The notes: generated by a model from the letters alone, not told the origin. 64,000 bases of DNA from DASSUW01 sp963830725 (GCA_963830725.1 CAWHNO010000005.1:116961-180960), one strand, 5' to 3'. Shown: positions 34,606-44,791, counted from the stretch's first letter. Numbers and translations: made by a program.

Positions 34606-35669
34606 TGGCCGAGGTCCTCGTCAAGCGGCTGCGCAAGGAGTTCCCCGACGGCACGGTCGCCGTCGAGGAGCTCGACCTCGAGATCGGCGACGGCGAGCTG
34701 TTCGTCCTGCTCGGGCCGTCGGGCTGCGGCAAGACGACGACGTTGCGCTGCGTCGCCGGCCTCGAGCACGAGACCTCCGGCGAGATCGTGATCGGCGACG
34801 AGGTCGTCAGCGGGCTGCGCCCGTCGCAGCGGGACATCGCGATGGTGTTCCAGTTCTACGCGCTCTATCCGCACATGAGCGTCCGTGACAACCTCGCGTT
34901 CCCGCTGCGCGCGGCCAAGCGGCCGGCGTCCGAGGTGGACGAGCGGGTCAACGAGGCGGCGCGGATGCTGCGGCTCGAGCCGTTCCTCGCCCGCCGGCCG
35001 GGCAAGCTGTCCGGCGGCGAGCAGCAGCGCGTCGCGCTCGGCCGGGCGATGGTCCGCCACCCGAAGGCGTTCCTGATGGACGAGCCGCTGACGAACCTCG
35101 ACGCCGAGCTGCGAGCCGACATGCGCGCGGAGCTCAAGCACGTCCAGCAGCGGCTCAACTCGACCATGATCTACGTCACCCACGACCAGACCGAGGCGAT
35201 GGCGCTGGGGCACCGGATCGCGATCATGAACAACGGGCGGCTCGAGCAGCTCGGCGCGCCGATGGAGGTCTACGACCGGCCGGCCACCCTGTTCGCCGCG
35301 CGCTTCATCGGCTCGCCGCCGATGAACCTGATCGAGGCCGAGGTCACCAACGGGCACCTGACCGCCGCCGGCGGGCTGAAGATCGCCGCGCCCGAGGGAC
35401 TCCAGCGCGGTGACCGGGTGATCGCGGGCGTGCGGCCCGAGAGCTTCACGGTCTCCGAGTCGGATCCCGACGGCGCGCGGGGACGCGTGGTGTCGCGCGA
35501 GTCGCTCGGCGACGAGACGATCTATGTCGTCGAGACCGAGGCCGGCCTGCTCAACGTGCGGATGCCCCCGACCGCCCGCTTCGGGGACGAGCAGGTGGTG
35601 TCCGTCCGCCACGAGGGCTCGGCGCCGCCGGTGTACGACCCGCAGACCGAGCGGCTGGCCGGCCGATGA
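34605..35669 (+). CDS. ABC transporter ATPase 1 (MalK/UgpC-like)
   Basis: 354 residues. Walker A GPSGCGKTT near 37-45, Q-loop FQFYALYP, signature LSGGEQQR, Walker B AFLMDEP, D-loop TNLD, and an intact H-loop VTHDQTEAM. The C-terminal 110 residues form a TOBE/MalK regulatory barrel (IAGVRPESF, VYDRPATLFAARFIGSPPMN). It couples ATP hydrolysis to import. Its 3' end overlaps the second ATPase gene by 4 bp. Confidence 0.95.
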   Translation: MAEVLVKRLRKEFPDGTVAVEELDLEIGDGELFVLLGPSGCGKTTTLRCVAGLEHETSGEIVIGDEVVSGLRPSQRDIAMVFQFYALYPHMSVRDNLAFPLRAAKRPASEVDERVNEAARMLRLEPFLARRPGKLSGGEQQRVALGRAMVRHPKAFLMDEPLTNLDAELRADMRAELKHVQQRLNSTMIYVTHDQTEAMALGHRIAIMNNGRLEQLGAPMEVYDRPATLFAARFIGSPPMNLIEAEVTNGHLTAAGGLKIAAPEGLQRGDRVIAGVRPESFTVSESDPDGARGRVVSRESLGDETIYVVETEAGLLNVRMPPTARFGDEQVVSVRHEGSAPPVYDPQTERLAGR

Positions 35670-36733
35670 CCTCCGCCATCGTCGCCAGCGGCATCTCGAA
35701 GGCGTTCGGCGACGTCCAGGCGCTCGACGAGCTGAACCTCGATGTCCCCGAGGGGGCGTTCTTCGTGCTGCTCGGTCCGTCGGGCGCGGGCAAGACCACG
35801 ACGCTGCGGGTGATCGCGGGGCTCGAGAAGCCGGACGCCGGCTCGGTGCACCTGACGGGCCTCGACGCGACGGGCGCGTCGCCCGCCGAGCGTGACCTGG
35901 CGATGGTCTTCCAGTCGTACGCGCTGTATCCGAAGCAGACGGCGGCGGCCAACATCGCCTCGCCGCTGCGGGCGCGCAAGCTGCCCAAGGCCGAGATCGA
36001 CGCGCAGGTCGCCCGCGTGGCCGAGCTGCTGCACATCGAGAAGCTGATGGAGCGCAAGCCGTCGCAGCTGTCGGGCGGCGAGATGCAGCGCGTCGCCCTC
36101 GGGCGGGCGCTGGTGCGCAACCCGCGCGCGTTCCTGATGGACGAGCCGCTGACGAACCTGGACCTCAAGCTGCGCGTGGAGATGCGCACCGAGCTCACCC
36201 GCATCCACCGGTCGCTGGGGCGGACGTTCCTGTACGTGACCAACGACCAGGTCGAGGCGATGTCGATGGCCGACCGGCTCGCGGTGCTGCGGGCCGGGAC
36301 CGTCCAGCAGGTCGGCTCGCCGACGGAGATCTACGACCGCCCGGCCAACCGCTGGGTCGCCACGTTCGTCGGCTCGCCGCGCATGAACCTGCTGCCGTGC
36401 ACCGCCAACGGGCGGCTCGAGGGGGCCGGATGGTCGCTGCCCAACCCGGGATTCGTATTCCAGGGCGATCGCCCGGCGCTGCTCGGCGTGCGCTCCGAGG
36501 ACCTGTCGCTGGAGGAGCGCGAGGAGTCGGCGACGCTCGACGGCAGGGTCTACGCGGTCGAGCCGCTGGGCGACCGCACGCTCGTCGACGTTGAGATCGG
36601 CGACCGGCGGATCGTCATCAAGGCGCCGCCGACGGCGTCGCTGCACATCGGCGATCAGATCCGCGCGGCCGTCGACCTCGACCGCATCCACCTGTTCGAC
36701 GCCGGGACGGAGTCGGCCGTCGCGCGCCGATGA
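35666..36733 (+). CDS. ABC transporter ATPase 2 with Asn in place of H-loop His
   Basis: 355 residues, MalK-like. Walker A GPSGAGKTT, Q-loop FQSYALYP, signature LSGGEMQR, Walker B AFLMDEP and D-loop TNLD are intact, but the H-loop reads FLYVTNDQVEAM where His is expected after VT. The C-terminal TOBE domain is present (LLGVRSEDLS). With the first ATPase it would make an asymmetric pair, as in the GlpS/GlpT glycerol importer. ATGA overlaps link it to both the previous gene and the DeoR gene. Confidence 0.93.
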   Translation: MTSAIVASGISKAFGDVQALDELNLDVPEGAFFVLLGPSGAGKTTTLRVIAGLEKPDAGSVHLTGLDATGASPAERDLAMVFQSYALYPKQTAAANIASPLRARKLPKAEIDAQVARVAELLHIEKLMERKPSQLSGGEMQRVALGRALVRNPRAFLMDEPLTNLDLKLRVEMRTELTRIHRSLGRTFLYVTNDQVEAMSMADRLAVLRAGTVQQVGSPTEIYDRPANRWVATFVGSPRMNLLPCTANGRLEGAGWSLPNPGFVFQGDRPALLGVRSEDLSLEEREESATLDGRVYAVEPLGDRTLVDVEIGDRRIVIKAPPTASLHIGDQIRAAVDLDRIHLFDAGTESAVARR

Positions 36734-37554
36734 TCAACGTCCCGCTCACGCCGGTGCTCAGGCGGGCGCGGATCCTGGAGCGTGTCCAGCGCGAAGGCGG
36801 CGCGTCGCTCGCGGACCTCGCCTCGGAGCACGCCGTCTCGGCGGTCACCGTCCACCGCGATCTCGAGCTGCTGTCGGACGCGGGCCTGCTGGAGCGCGTG
36901 CGCGGGGGCGCCCGCTCGCGGCCGGACACCCGGCCGCCGATCGAGGCCGGCTGGAACACGCGCGTGCGCGTGGCCGCGCGCGAGAAGGACGCGATCGCGC
37001 TCAAGGCACGCGCGCTGGTCGAGGACGGCTCGACGATCTTCATCGACGCGTCGACGACCGGGATGGCGCTGGCGCGCGCACTCGAGCTGCGCCCCCCGAC
37101 CGAACTGACCCTGGTCACGAACTCCCCGGCGATCGCGCTCGGGCTCACGGCGGACTCGATCTACGTGATCATGACGCCCGGCGAGCTCGATCAGCACATG
37201 CGCGTGCTCACGGGCCGCTGGACCGCCGACTTCCTGGCCGACCTGAACCTGGCCGTCGCGTTCATCTCGGCCGCCGGGATCACGCTCGAGCACGGGCTGA
37301 CGACCTCGCGAGCCGCCCTCGCCGACACCCTGAACGCGGCCGCCGAGTGCGCGCGGAAGACGGTCGGGCTGCTCGACTCGACGAAGTTCAAGCGCGACTC
37401 GCTCATGACCGTACGCAGCGCGCAGTCGCTGGACATGATCATCACCGACGACGGGCTCGACCCGGCCACCGTCGATGAGTTCCGGGAGGCCGGGATGAAC
37501 CTGGTCGTGGCGGAGCGCAGCCCGGCGCCGCCCGAGGATCCGCAAGCCGACTGA
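36730..37554 (+). CDS. DeoR-family transcriptional regulator
   Basis: 274 residues. N-terminal HTH RRARILERVQREGGASLADLASEHAVSAVTVHRDLELL with the typical DeoR recognition helix, then the sugar-phosphate-sensing domain (DGSTIFIDASTTGMALARAL, LVTNSPAIALGL, GLLDSTKFKRDSLMTV, IITDDGL). DeoR proteins are usually repressors released by a phosphorylated intermediate. It is last in the ABC operon (ATGA overlap with ATPase 2) and likely acts on the repeat operator at the head of that operon. Confidence 0.93.
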   Translation: MINVPLTPVLRRARILERVQREGGASLADLASEHAVSAVTVHRDLELLSDAGLLERVRGGARSRPDTRPPIEAGWNTRVRVAAREKDAIALKARALVEDGSTIFIDASTTGMALARALELRPPTELTLVTNSPAIALGLTADSIYVIMTPGELDQHMRVLTGRWTADFLADLNLAVAFISAAGITLEHGLTTSRAALADTLNAAAECARKTVGLLDSTKFKRDSLMTVRSAQSLDMIITDDGLDPATVDEFREAGMNLVVAERSPAPPEDPQAD

Positions 37555-37567
37555 GCCACGGGCTGCA

Positions 37568-37598
37568 GGCGCCCGGCGAGCGCGGGCTCGCCGGCGCC
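37568..37598 (+). terminator. Hairpin after ABC/DeoR operon
   Basis: GGCGCCCGGCGAGC pairs with GCTCGCCGGCGCC with a single bulged base and a 4-nt loop, 14 bp beyond the DeoR stop. No T-run. It likely ends the ABC operon before the acyl-CoA synthetase gene. Confidence 0.6.
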
Positions 37599-37749
37599 GC
37601 AACCACCGAGGGTCGCCTCACCGCGGTGGCGACGCGCCGCGCGTCGGGTCGGACGTTTGGGTCTGGGACGTCGGTCACCGTCGACGAAGGCCGGACCTGC
37701 TCGCTGAGCCTGATCGCCGTGCGCCCCATGCGCGTGCAATGATGGCGCC

Positions 37750-39295
37750 GTGGTATCAGGCAGCCTGAGTTGGCCGCTCGAGCATGCGGTTCAGGTGCAC
37801 GGTGACCGCACCGCCGTCATCGACGCCGACCGGCGGCTGACATATCGCGAACTGGGCGAGCGCGTCGCGCGCCTCGGCGGCGCGCTCGATGGCCTCGGCC
37901 TGGCGCCGGGCGCGTTCGTCGGCACGCTGGCCGGCAACACCGTCGCGCACCTGGAGTGCTGGCTCGCCGTGCCGGCCCACGGCCGCGTGATCAACAGCCT
38001 CAACCACCGGCTCGCGCTGGACGAGCTGGCGTTCATGATCGACGACTCGGGCACGCGTGTGCTCGTCGCCGATGACGCGCGGCTCGATGCCGCCCGCGGT
38101 CTGCTCGAGCGCTGCGAGGCGCTCGAGCACATCGTCCATGCCGGGAACGATCGGGCCACCGACGACTGCATCCCCTACGAGGCGCTTCTCGAGGACAGCG
38201 AACCGGTGGCGCCTCCCGATCTGCCGGCCGACACGCTGGCGGCGATCTCCTACACCGGCGGCACGACCGGGCTGCCGAAGGGCGTCATGCTCAGCCACGG
38301 CAACCTCGTCGCCAATGCCAAGCACTTCCTGTTTCAGGATGCGCTGACGCCGGCGGACCGCTACGTCCACGCCGGACCCCTGTTCCACGTCGCCGACTCG
38401 ACGATGGTCTTCTGCGTGACGTGGGCGGGCGGCACGCACATCATGCTCGACCGCTTCGACCTGCCGCGGCTGGCTCGGGTGATCGCGCAGCACGGCGCGA
38501 CCGTCCTCGTGCTCGTGCCGACCATGATCCAGATGCTGCTCGAGCACCTCGAGCAGCACCCCGTCGAGCTCGGCAGCCTGCGGCTCCTGCACTATGCGGC
38601 CGCGCCGATGCCCGAGACCCTGCTCGAGCGGGCCATGCGCACGCTCCCGTGCGACTTCCTGCACGGGTACGGCATGACCGAGGCGGCGCCGGGCGTCACC
38701 TACCTCTCGCCGGCCGATCACCGGGCCGGCCGCCACCTGCGGTCCGTCGGTCACGCGATCCCGGGCGTGCAGGTACAGATCCGCGATCCCTTCGACCGGC
38801 CGCTGCCGGACGGCGAGGTGGGGCAGGTCTGCGTGCGCGGGCCGAACGTGATGCTCGGCTACTGGAACCGCGACGAGGCGACGCGCGAGGTGCTGAGCGA
38901 CGACGGCTGGTACCGCACCGGCGACGCCGGGCGCCTCGACGGCGGCTACCTGTACCTCGCCGACCGCCTCAAGGACATGATCGTCAGCGGCGGCGAGAAC
39001 GTGTACTCGATCGAGGTCGAGAACGTCGATCGCCTCGCACCCCGGCGTGCGCGAGGTCGCGGTCGTCGCGCGTCCGGACGGGCGCTGGGGCGAGCGCGTC
39101 CACGCGATCGTCGTCCCCGAGCCGGGCGCGGAGCTGCACGGGGACGAGATCCTCGATCACTGCCGCCCGCACATCGCCGGCTTCAAGCTGCCCCGCTCGT
39201 TCGAGTTCCGCGACGAGCCGCTCCCCAAGACGGGCGCCGGCAAGATCCTCAAGGCGAAGCTGCGAGCCCCAGCAGCCGAGCCGCGTTCTCCTTGA
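37750..39295 (+). CDS. Acyl-CoA synthetase (class I adenylate-forming), one-base frameshift
   Basis: About 514 residues from GTG 37750. ANL-family motifs are clear: AISYTGGTTGLPKGVMLSH, LHGYGMTEAAPG, GYWNRDEATREV, GWYRTGDAGRLD and DRLKDMIVSGGENVYSIEVE. An extra base near 39028 (about codon 426) breaks the frame; after correction it reads ENAIASHPGVREVAVVARPDGRWGE and ends with the catalytic Lys segment LPKTGAGKILK. It activates a carboxylic acid as acyl-CoA. It converges with the amidohydrolase gene and probably serves the same pathway. Confidence 0.92.
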
Positions 39296-40119
39296 GCACG
39301 AGCGGGCGGACCTCGTCGCGGAACGGGGCGGCCGTCGAAGTCGGCCAGCCAGCGGTCCGGCGCGATCATCGGGTAGTCGGAGCCGAACAGCACCTGCCGC
39401 GAGAGCAGCGTGTTGGCGTACTGCACGAGCTGCGGCGGGAAGTACTTCGGCGACCAGCCGGACAGGTCGATGTACACGTGCGGCTTGTGCATGGCGATCG
39501 AGATCGCCTCGTCGGTCCACGGGAACGACGGGTGCGCGAGCACGATCTTCAGCTCCGGGAAGTCGACCGCGACGTCGTCGACGTGGATCGGCTGCGAGTA
39601 CTTGAGCCGGATCCCGCCACCGCCGGGCAGGCCGGAGCCGATACCGCTGTGGCCGGTGTGGAAGAGGGCCGGCAGGCCCGCCTCCGCGATCACCTCGTAG
39701 AGCGGATAGGCCATCCGGTCGTTGGGATAGAAGCCCTGGAGGTTGGGGTGAAATTTGAACCCACGGACGCCGTGGTCGGCGATCAGGCGGCGCGCCTCCT
39801 CGACGCCCTCGCGGCCGCGCGCCGGGTCGATGCTCGCGAACGGGATCAGCACGTCCGGGTTGGCGGCCGCCGCCTGCGCCACCTCCTCGTTGGGCACGCG
39901 CGGATGCCCGGTGGCCAGCTCGTGGTCGACGGGGAAGATCACCGCCATCATGCGCCGCTCGCGGTAGTGGTCGGCCACCTCCTGGGCGGTCGGGCGCGGG
40001 AGTTCGCCGCGGAAGTGCTCGGCGGCCGCCTCGCGCAGCCGCGGCGGCAGGCTGTCGTGGCCGTCCGCGGCGCGCTCGGCGTGCGTGTGGAAGTCGATCG
40101 CGACGACGTCGTCGATCAC
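39249..40119 (-). CDS. Amidohydrolase-2 family hydrolase/decarboxylase, frameshifted near the end
   Basis: About 289 residues from GTG 40119, overlapping the TGA of the MaoC gene. The metal site is clear: IDFHTHAE (HxH), FKFHPNLQG, FHTGHSG, LAHPSFPW and FGSDYPMI with the catalytic Asp. The ACMSD/amidohydrolase-2 group contains decarboxylases and hydrolases of carboxylated rings. A frameshift near 39340 separates WLADFD from RDEVRPLVLKENAARLLGLA, the usual C-terminus; with it repaired the stop lies inside the converging acyl-CoA synthetase gene. Confidence 0.88.
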
Positions 40120-40884
40120 TCGGCCCAGCCGCCCTTGAGCACCGTGGCCTCGCCGGACGCGGCGTCGAACGAGAGGTCGGGCCACACGCGCGTCGTCACC
40201 GTGGCGCCGAGCGCGACGGGCGCCGAGAACCGGACCGCCAGCCGCATCGGCTCGCGGCCCGCGACCCGCTCGACCGCTCGCCCGGCCAGCGCCATCGTGC
40301 ACAGGCCGTGGAGGATGCGCCCGGGCAGGCCGACCGCCCGCGCCGCCTGTTCGTCGAGGTGGATCGGGTTGTGATCGCCGGACGCGTCGGCATAGCGCTC
40401 CGCCTGGTCGCCGGCCACCTCGAAGGCCGCCTCGCGCGGCTCGCCCTCGCGCGCGCCCGCGGGAACGTCAGGCGCCGGCTCGCCGCGGTCCTCGCCGGCG
40501 CTCGAGCCCGCGGAACAGCTCGGTGACGTACTGCTCGGCCACGAGCCGCCCGTCGTCGCGGGTCTCCGCGCGGATCACCAGTGCGGCGCCGCTGCGCCGC
40601 GCGAAGATCCCGATCGGCGTCGCGGTGGTGACGAGCGACATCCCGGCCTCGATCGGCGCGTGCAGATGGATGTCCTGGGCCGCGTGCACGATCCGCCGGC
40701 GCGCGTCGTCGGAGGCGACCGACCGCGACGCGGCGGGGATCGTCTCCCACGCCGGCACGATCGCGAACACGGGACCGGCGGTGCGGCCGCCGGTGGCCTC
40801 TGCGTAGGCGCGCAGGGCGTCCTCGGTGACGTCGAAGCGGTGCGGCTCGCCTGCCCGGCCGATGGCGTCGAGATCGAAGCTCAT
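40116..40884 (-). CDS. MaoC-type double-hotdog hydratase, one-base frameshift
   Basis: Two hotdog domains. The first (residues about 1-130) has LRAYAEATGG, GPVFAIVPAW, HAAQDIHLHAPIEAGMSL and AEQYVTELFRGLE. An extra C near 40490 breaks the frame. The second has the MaoC hydratase motif YADASGDHNPIHLDEQAAR and LPGRILHGLCTMAL with the catalytic Asp and His. It would hydrate an enoyl-CoA. Its ATG overlaps the upstream SDR stop (ATGA), so the two likely act in sequence. Confidence 0.85.
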
Positions 40885-41651
40885 GTCGTCATGCCCGTCG
40901 TCTGCCCGCCGCTGGCGGTGATCACCTGCCCGTGGATGAAGTTCGACCACGGCGTGCACAGCAGGAAGATCGCACCCGCCGCCTCCTCGGGGGCGGCCGG
41001 GCGGCCCAGCGGGATGATCTGCGGCGCGGCCTCGCGCATCCGGTCGGGCAGCGACGCCGTCATGCGCGTCTCCACGAACCCGAACGCGACGGCGTTGACG
41101 TTGACCTTGAACGGCCCCCACTCGCGCGCGAGCGTCTTCGTCAGCCCCACCAGCCCCGCCTTGGCGGTGGCGTAGTTGACCTGCCCGAGGTTGCCCTGCG
41201 TCCCCGAGATCGAGGTCACGTTGACCACCTTGCGGAACACCTCGCGTCCCTCCTCGGCCTCGCGCTTGGCGGGGTCGCGCAGGTGGGGCGCCGCCGCCCG
41301 CAGGACCTTGAACGGCACCACGGCGTGGATCTCGAGCATCGCCCGGAACTGCTCGTCGCTCATCTTGTGCGCCATGCCGTCCCACGTGTAGCCGGCGTTG
41401 TTGACCACGATGTCGAGCCCGCCGAAAGCGTCGACCGCCCGCTGCACCAGCGCCTCCGCGACGCCGTCGGCCGTCAGGTCGCCGGTGTGCACCTCGGCGC
41501 CGATCTCGCCCGCCGCCTGCTCGGCCGCCTCGGCGTCGACGTCGTTGATCAGCACGCGCGCTCCGTGCTCGGCGAGCAGCGCGGCGGTGGCCCGCCCGAT
41601 GCCCCGGGCGGACCCCGTCACGATCGCGGCCTTGCCGTCGAGGACGCCCAT
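40881..41651 (-). CDS. Short-chain dehydrogenase/reductase, FabG-like
   Basis: 256 residues: cofactor motif TGSARGIGRA, NNAG, catalytic Ser in VTSISGTQGN, and YATAKAG with the Tyr-x-x-x-Lys pair. It probably oxidises a 3-hydroxyacyl-CoA made by the MaoC protein. Its ATG overlaps the binding-protein TGA (TGATG). Confidence 0.93.
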   Translation of the reverse strand: MGVLDGKAAIVTGSARGIGRATAALLAEHGARVLINDVDAEAAEQAAGEIGAEVHTGDLTADGVAEALVQRAVDAFGGLDIVVNNAGYTWDGMAHKMSDEQFRAMLEIHAVVPFKVLRAAAPHLRDPAKREAEEGREVFRKVVNVTSISGTQGNLGQVNYATAKAGLVGLTKTLAREWGPFKVNVNAVAFGFVETRMTASLPDRMREAAPQIIPLGRPAAPEEAAGAIFLLCTPWSNFIHGQVITASGGQTTGMTT

Positions 41652-42892
41652 CAGAACGAGTAGTCCTCGGCGTCGGCGGCGGTCTGCGCCTCGCCGAGCG
41701 GCTCGAGCCCGCCGGGCACGTCCTTGCTCACCTTGGCGATGTAGATCATGCGGCTCGGAGGCTGGGCGGGATCGGTGAAGTCGAGCGTGCCCGCGATCGT
41801 GCCGCCCGTGTCGAGCGCGTCGATCGAGCGCAGCGCGTCGAGCACGCCCTGGCGCGTGAGGTCCTGGTTCTCACACGCCTTCGTGAGCGCCGCGTCGGCG
41901 ATCTGCGCGCCGGCGTAGGCGTACAGCGAGCCGTTCGACGACGGCGTGCCCTTCGGGTACTCCGCCTCGTAGGCGTCCAGGAACTCCTGGACGCCGTCGG
42001 CCTCGAGGCCGAGCGGGGCCATCGAGGAGACCACGTAGTAGTTGGCGGCCAGCGCGTCGGCGGCCGGCGTGGTCAGCAGCTGCGGCGTCCAGCCGGGCCC
42101 GTTGGCGACGATCGGGACGTCGAGCTTCTGCGAGGCCGCGATGCCGGCCAGCGACGCCGCCTGCGGCGGCGCGGCGGAGAACAGGATCGCCTTCACGCCC
42201 GCGCCCCGGAAGGCCGCCACCTGGCCCGTCATGTCGGTCTCGGCCGGCGTGATCTTCTGCTCGACGATCTTCAGGCCGTGCTTGTCCGCGGCGTACGTGG
42301 AGCCCTTGAGCGCGTTCTCGCCGTAGTCGCCCTCGAAGTACAGGTGGCCGATCGTGTCGCCCTCCTTTACCCCGTGCTCGGTCATCAGGAAGTCGACCGC
42401 GTTGATCGCCTCGATGTCGTACGTGGTCCCGGCGATGGCGACGTTCTCGTTCGGCAGGATGTCCGACGTCCAGCCGGCGAAGTTGAGGAACATGCCCTCC
42501 TGCTCGACCGACGGCAGCAGCGCCGAGGTGATCGAGGAGCCCAGCACGAGGCCGAGGCCGACGACGTCGCCGGACATCTGCTGGTAGGCGGCGACCGCCT
42601 TCTGCGGGTCGTAGCCCGTGTCCTGGATCTCCAGCTCGACCTGGCGGCCGCAGATCCCGCCGGCCTCGTTCTTGGCGTCCCAGTAGAGGTTCGCGCCCTC
42701 CATCATCGACTTGCCGTTGGGCGCGAAGACGCCGGAGAGGTCCGGCAGGTAGCCGAGCGTGATGGTGTCGGCGGTCGTACCGGGCCCGGTCTTGACGGAG
42801 CCCTCGCCCGAGGCCTCCCCGCCGTCGTCGGCCTTGCCGCAGGCGGCGAGCGCGAGGGCGAGCACCACGATTCCGAACAGACGTCTGCTCAT
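41651..42892 (-). CDS. Branched-chain-type ABC solute-binding lipoprotein
   Basis: 413 residues with a lipoprotein signal (ALALAACGK) and a type-I periplasmic-binding fold: ITLGYLPDLSGVFAPNGKSMMEGANLYWD, NEAGGICGRQVELEIQDTGYDPQKAV, FRGAGVKAILFSAAP. LivK-like proteins bind amino acids but also many aromatic or aliphatic carboxylates. Being in one operon with SDR, MaoC and amidohydrolase suggests a carboxylate substrate. Intact. Confidence 0.92.
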   Translation of the reverse strand: MSRRLFGIVVLALALAACGKADDGGEASGEGSVKTGPGTTADTITLGYLPDLSGVFAPNGKSMMEGANLYWDAKNEAGGICGRQVELEIQDTGYDPQKAVAAYQQMSGDVVGLGLVLGSSITSALLPSVEQEGMFLNFAGWTSDILPNENVAIAGTTYDIEAINAVDFLMTEHGVKEGDTIGHLYFEGDYGENALKGSTYAADKHGLKIVEQKITPAETDMTGQVAAFRGAGVKAILFSAAPPQAASLAGIAASQKLDVPIVANGPGWTPQLLTTPAADALAANYYVVSSMAPLGLEADGVQEFLDAYEAEYPKGTPSSNGSLYAYAGAQIADAALTKACENQDLTRQGVLDALRSIDALDTGGTIAGTLDFTDPAQPPSRMIYIAKVSKDVPGGLEPLGEAQTAADAEDYSF

Positions 42893-43908
42893 GCGAGCCT
42901 CTCCTTGAGCTCTGGGGACCGGCGGACGAGCCCGGCGAGCCCGTCACGCGCGAACAGGAGCACGGCGACGATCGCCGCGCCGTAGACGTAGCGGCTGAAC
43001 TCCGACGCCGAGATGCCGCCGGTGCCCGGCTCGGCGAGCAGCGGCAGCGAGCCGCTGTAGTGGTTGAGGATCAGCGGCAGGGCGGTCACGAACACCGCGC
43101 CCGCCGCGGCGCCGCCGACCGACCCCGCGCCGCCGATCACGATCATCACCAGGAAGTCGACCGACAGCACCAAGCCGAACGACTCCGGCACGATCCGCCC
43201 GAAGGCGAGGGCGTACAGCACGCCGCCGAGGCCGGCGTACATCGACGACACCGTGAAGGCGGCGGCCTTGTAGCGGACGACGTCGACGCCCATCGTGGCG
43301 GCGGCGACCTCACTGTCGCGCACGGTGGCGAGCGCCCGCCCGGGCCGGCTGTGCACGAGGTTGCGGCCGTACCAGACGGCCACCGCCACGATCACGAGCC
43401 CGAGGTACCAGAGCCGCTCGAGCGGCCCGTAGGGCACGCCGAACACGGATAGCTCGGGATCGGTGCTCGAGAAGCTGAAGCCGAAGAGGCTGAACGGCTC
43501 GACGGCGACGCCCTCGTAGCCGCCCGTGATCGCGGTCGCGTTCTGCAGGATGTGCTGGCCGAGGAAGACCAGGCCGAGCGAGGCGAGGCCGAGGTAGATG
43601 CCCCGCACGCGGCCGGAGATCGGGCTGAAGAGCGCGCCCGCGATGCCCGCGAGGGCGACCGCGCCGACGAGCGCCAACAGCGGCGGCACGCCCTCGCCGG
43701 CCAGGTAGGCGTAGCCGTAGGCGCCGATGGCGACGAAGAAGGCGTGGCCGAGCGAGAGCTGCCCGGCGATGCCGACCAGCAGCGTCAGGCCGATGGCCGC
43801 CACGACCGCAGCCATCGCGAACAGCGCGGTCTGCAACCAGAAGCTTTCGAGGTACAGCGGCAGCGCTGCGAGCACGACCACGGCGGCGGCGCCGAGAACC
43901 TTAGACAC
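42889..43908 (-). CDS. livM: Branched-chain-type ABC permease LivM
   Basis: 339 residues, about nine membrane spans, with QLSLGHAFFVAIGAYGYAYL and IVIGGAGSVGGAAAGAVFV, typical of LivM. It overlaps LivH at its start and the binding protein at its end by a few bases. Confidence 0.93.
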   Translation of the reverse strand: MSKVLGAAAVVVLAALPLYLESFWLQTALFAMAAVVAAIGLTLLVGIAGQLSLGHAFFVAIGAYGYAYLAGEGVPPLLALVGAVALAGIAGALFSPISGRVRGIYLGLASLGLVFLGQHILQNATAITGGYEGVAVEPFSLFGFSFSSTDPELSVFGVPYGPLERLWYLGLVIVAVAVWYGRNLVHSRPGRALATVRDSEVAAATMGVDVVRYKAAAFTVSSMYAGLGGVLYALAFGRIVPESFGLVLSVDFLVMIVIGGAGSVGGAAAGAVFVTALPLILNHYSGSLPLLAEPGTGGISASEFSRYVYGAAIVAVLLFARDGLAGLVRRSPELKERLA

Positions 43909-44791
43909 GGGTCACCTCGCGTGTCCCGAACAGCCCGGACGGCCGCACCAGCAGCACCAGCAGCATGACCACGAACGGCGCGACGGTGCCGAGGCCGCGC
44001 CCGAGGAACGACAGCTCGTCCTGATAGCCGGCGCACAGCACCGACACGACGCCGATGATCAGGCCGCCGACCACGGAGCCCTCCGGCGAGTCGAAGCCGC
44101 CGAGCACGACGGCGGGGATCGCCGCCAGGGCGACCAAGCCGACGCCGCCGGTGACGCCGGCCGCCGGGAAGGAGGTCAGGAAGAGCCCGCCCACCGCGGC
44201 CAGCGCGCCGGCCAGCACCCAGGCGCCGGCGGCCACGCGGTTGAGCCGGATACCCATCAGCGACGCGGTCTCGCCGTCCTCGGCCGCCGAGCGCATGGCG
44301 ACGCCCCAGTCGGTCAGCTTCACGGCGACGGCGAGCGCGGCGACGAGCACGAGGGCGACGCCGCCGGCGATCACGCGCGAGGCCGGGATCCGGATTCCCG
44401 CGACCTCGACGACGCTCGCGCCCCACGGTGCGCCGATGCTGATGACGTCGGTGCCGATCCGGCGCGTCAGCTCGGTGAGCAGCAGGATGTCGACGCCGAG
44501 CGTGAGGATGGCCAGCGTGCCGAGGTCGGCCTGGCGGATGCGGCGGATCAGCAGCGCGTCGATCGCCAGCGACACCAGCGCCGCCGCAGCGATCCCCGCG
44601 AGCACCGCCGGCCAGAACCCGATCGAGTCGTGCAGGCGCCCGATCACATAGGCGCCCAGCAGCAGCACCGAGCCCTGCGCGAAGTTGATGACGCCGGTCG
44701 CCCGGAAGATCATCACGAAGCCGAGCGCCACCAGCGCGTAGATCGCGCCCAGGAACAGCCCGCCAACGAGCAGGGTGATGAACTGGTTCAC
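43901..44791 (-). CDS. livH: Branched-chain-type ABC permease LivH
   Basis: 296 residues, eight or so spans, with LVALGFVMIFRATGVINFAQG near the N-terminus and VVLGGFDSPEGSVVGGLIIG near the C-terminus. The GTG start overlaps the TGA of the LivFG ATPase (GTGA). Confidence 0.93.
   Translation of the reverse strand: MNQFITLLVGGLFLGAIYALVALGFVMIFRATGVINFAQGSVLLLGAYVIGRLHDSIGFWPAVLAGIAAAALVSLAIDALLIRRIRQADLGTLAILTLGVDILLLTELTRRIGTDVISIGAPWGASVVEVAGIRIPASRVIAGGVALVLVAALAVAVKLTDWGVAMRSAAEDGETASLMGIRLNRVAAGAWVLAGALAAVGGLFLTSFPAAGVTGGVGLVALAAIPAVVLGGFDSPEGSVVGGLIIGVVSVLCAGYQDELSFLGRGLGTVAPFVVMLLVLLVRPSGLFGTREVTRV

Noticed and set aside
32733..35669. Single 978-codon frame spanning both permeases and ATPase 1
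   Set aside because: Only its last third (the ATPase) is coding in that frame; the permeases are clearly encoded in other frames with proper starts.
37600..37742. TOBE-like C-terminal fragment between DeoR and acyl-CoA synthetase genes
   Set aside because: The frame ending VTVDEGRTCSLSLIAV loosely resembles an ABC TOBE strand but is too short and without conserved residues to support.
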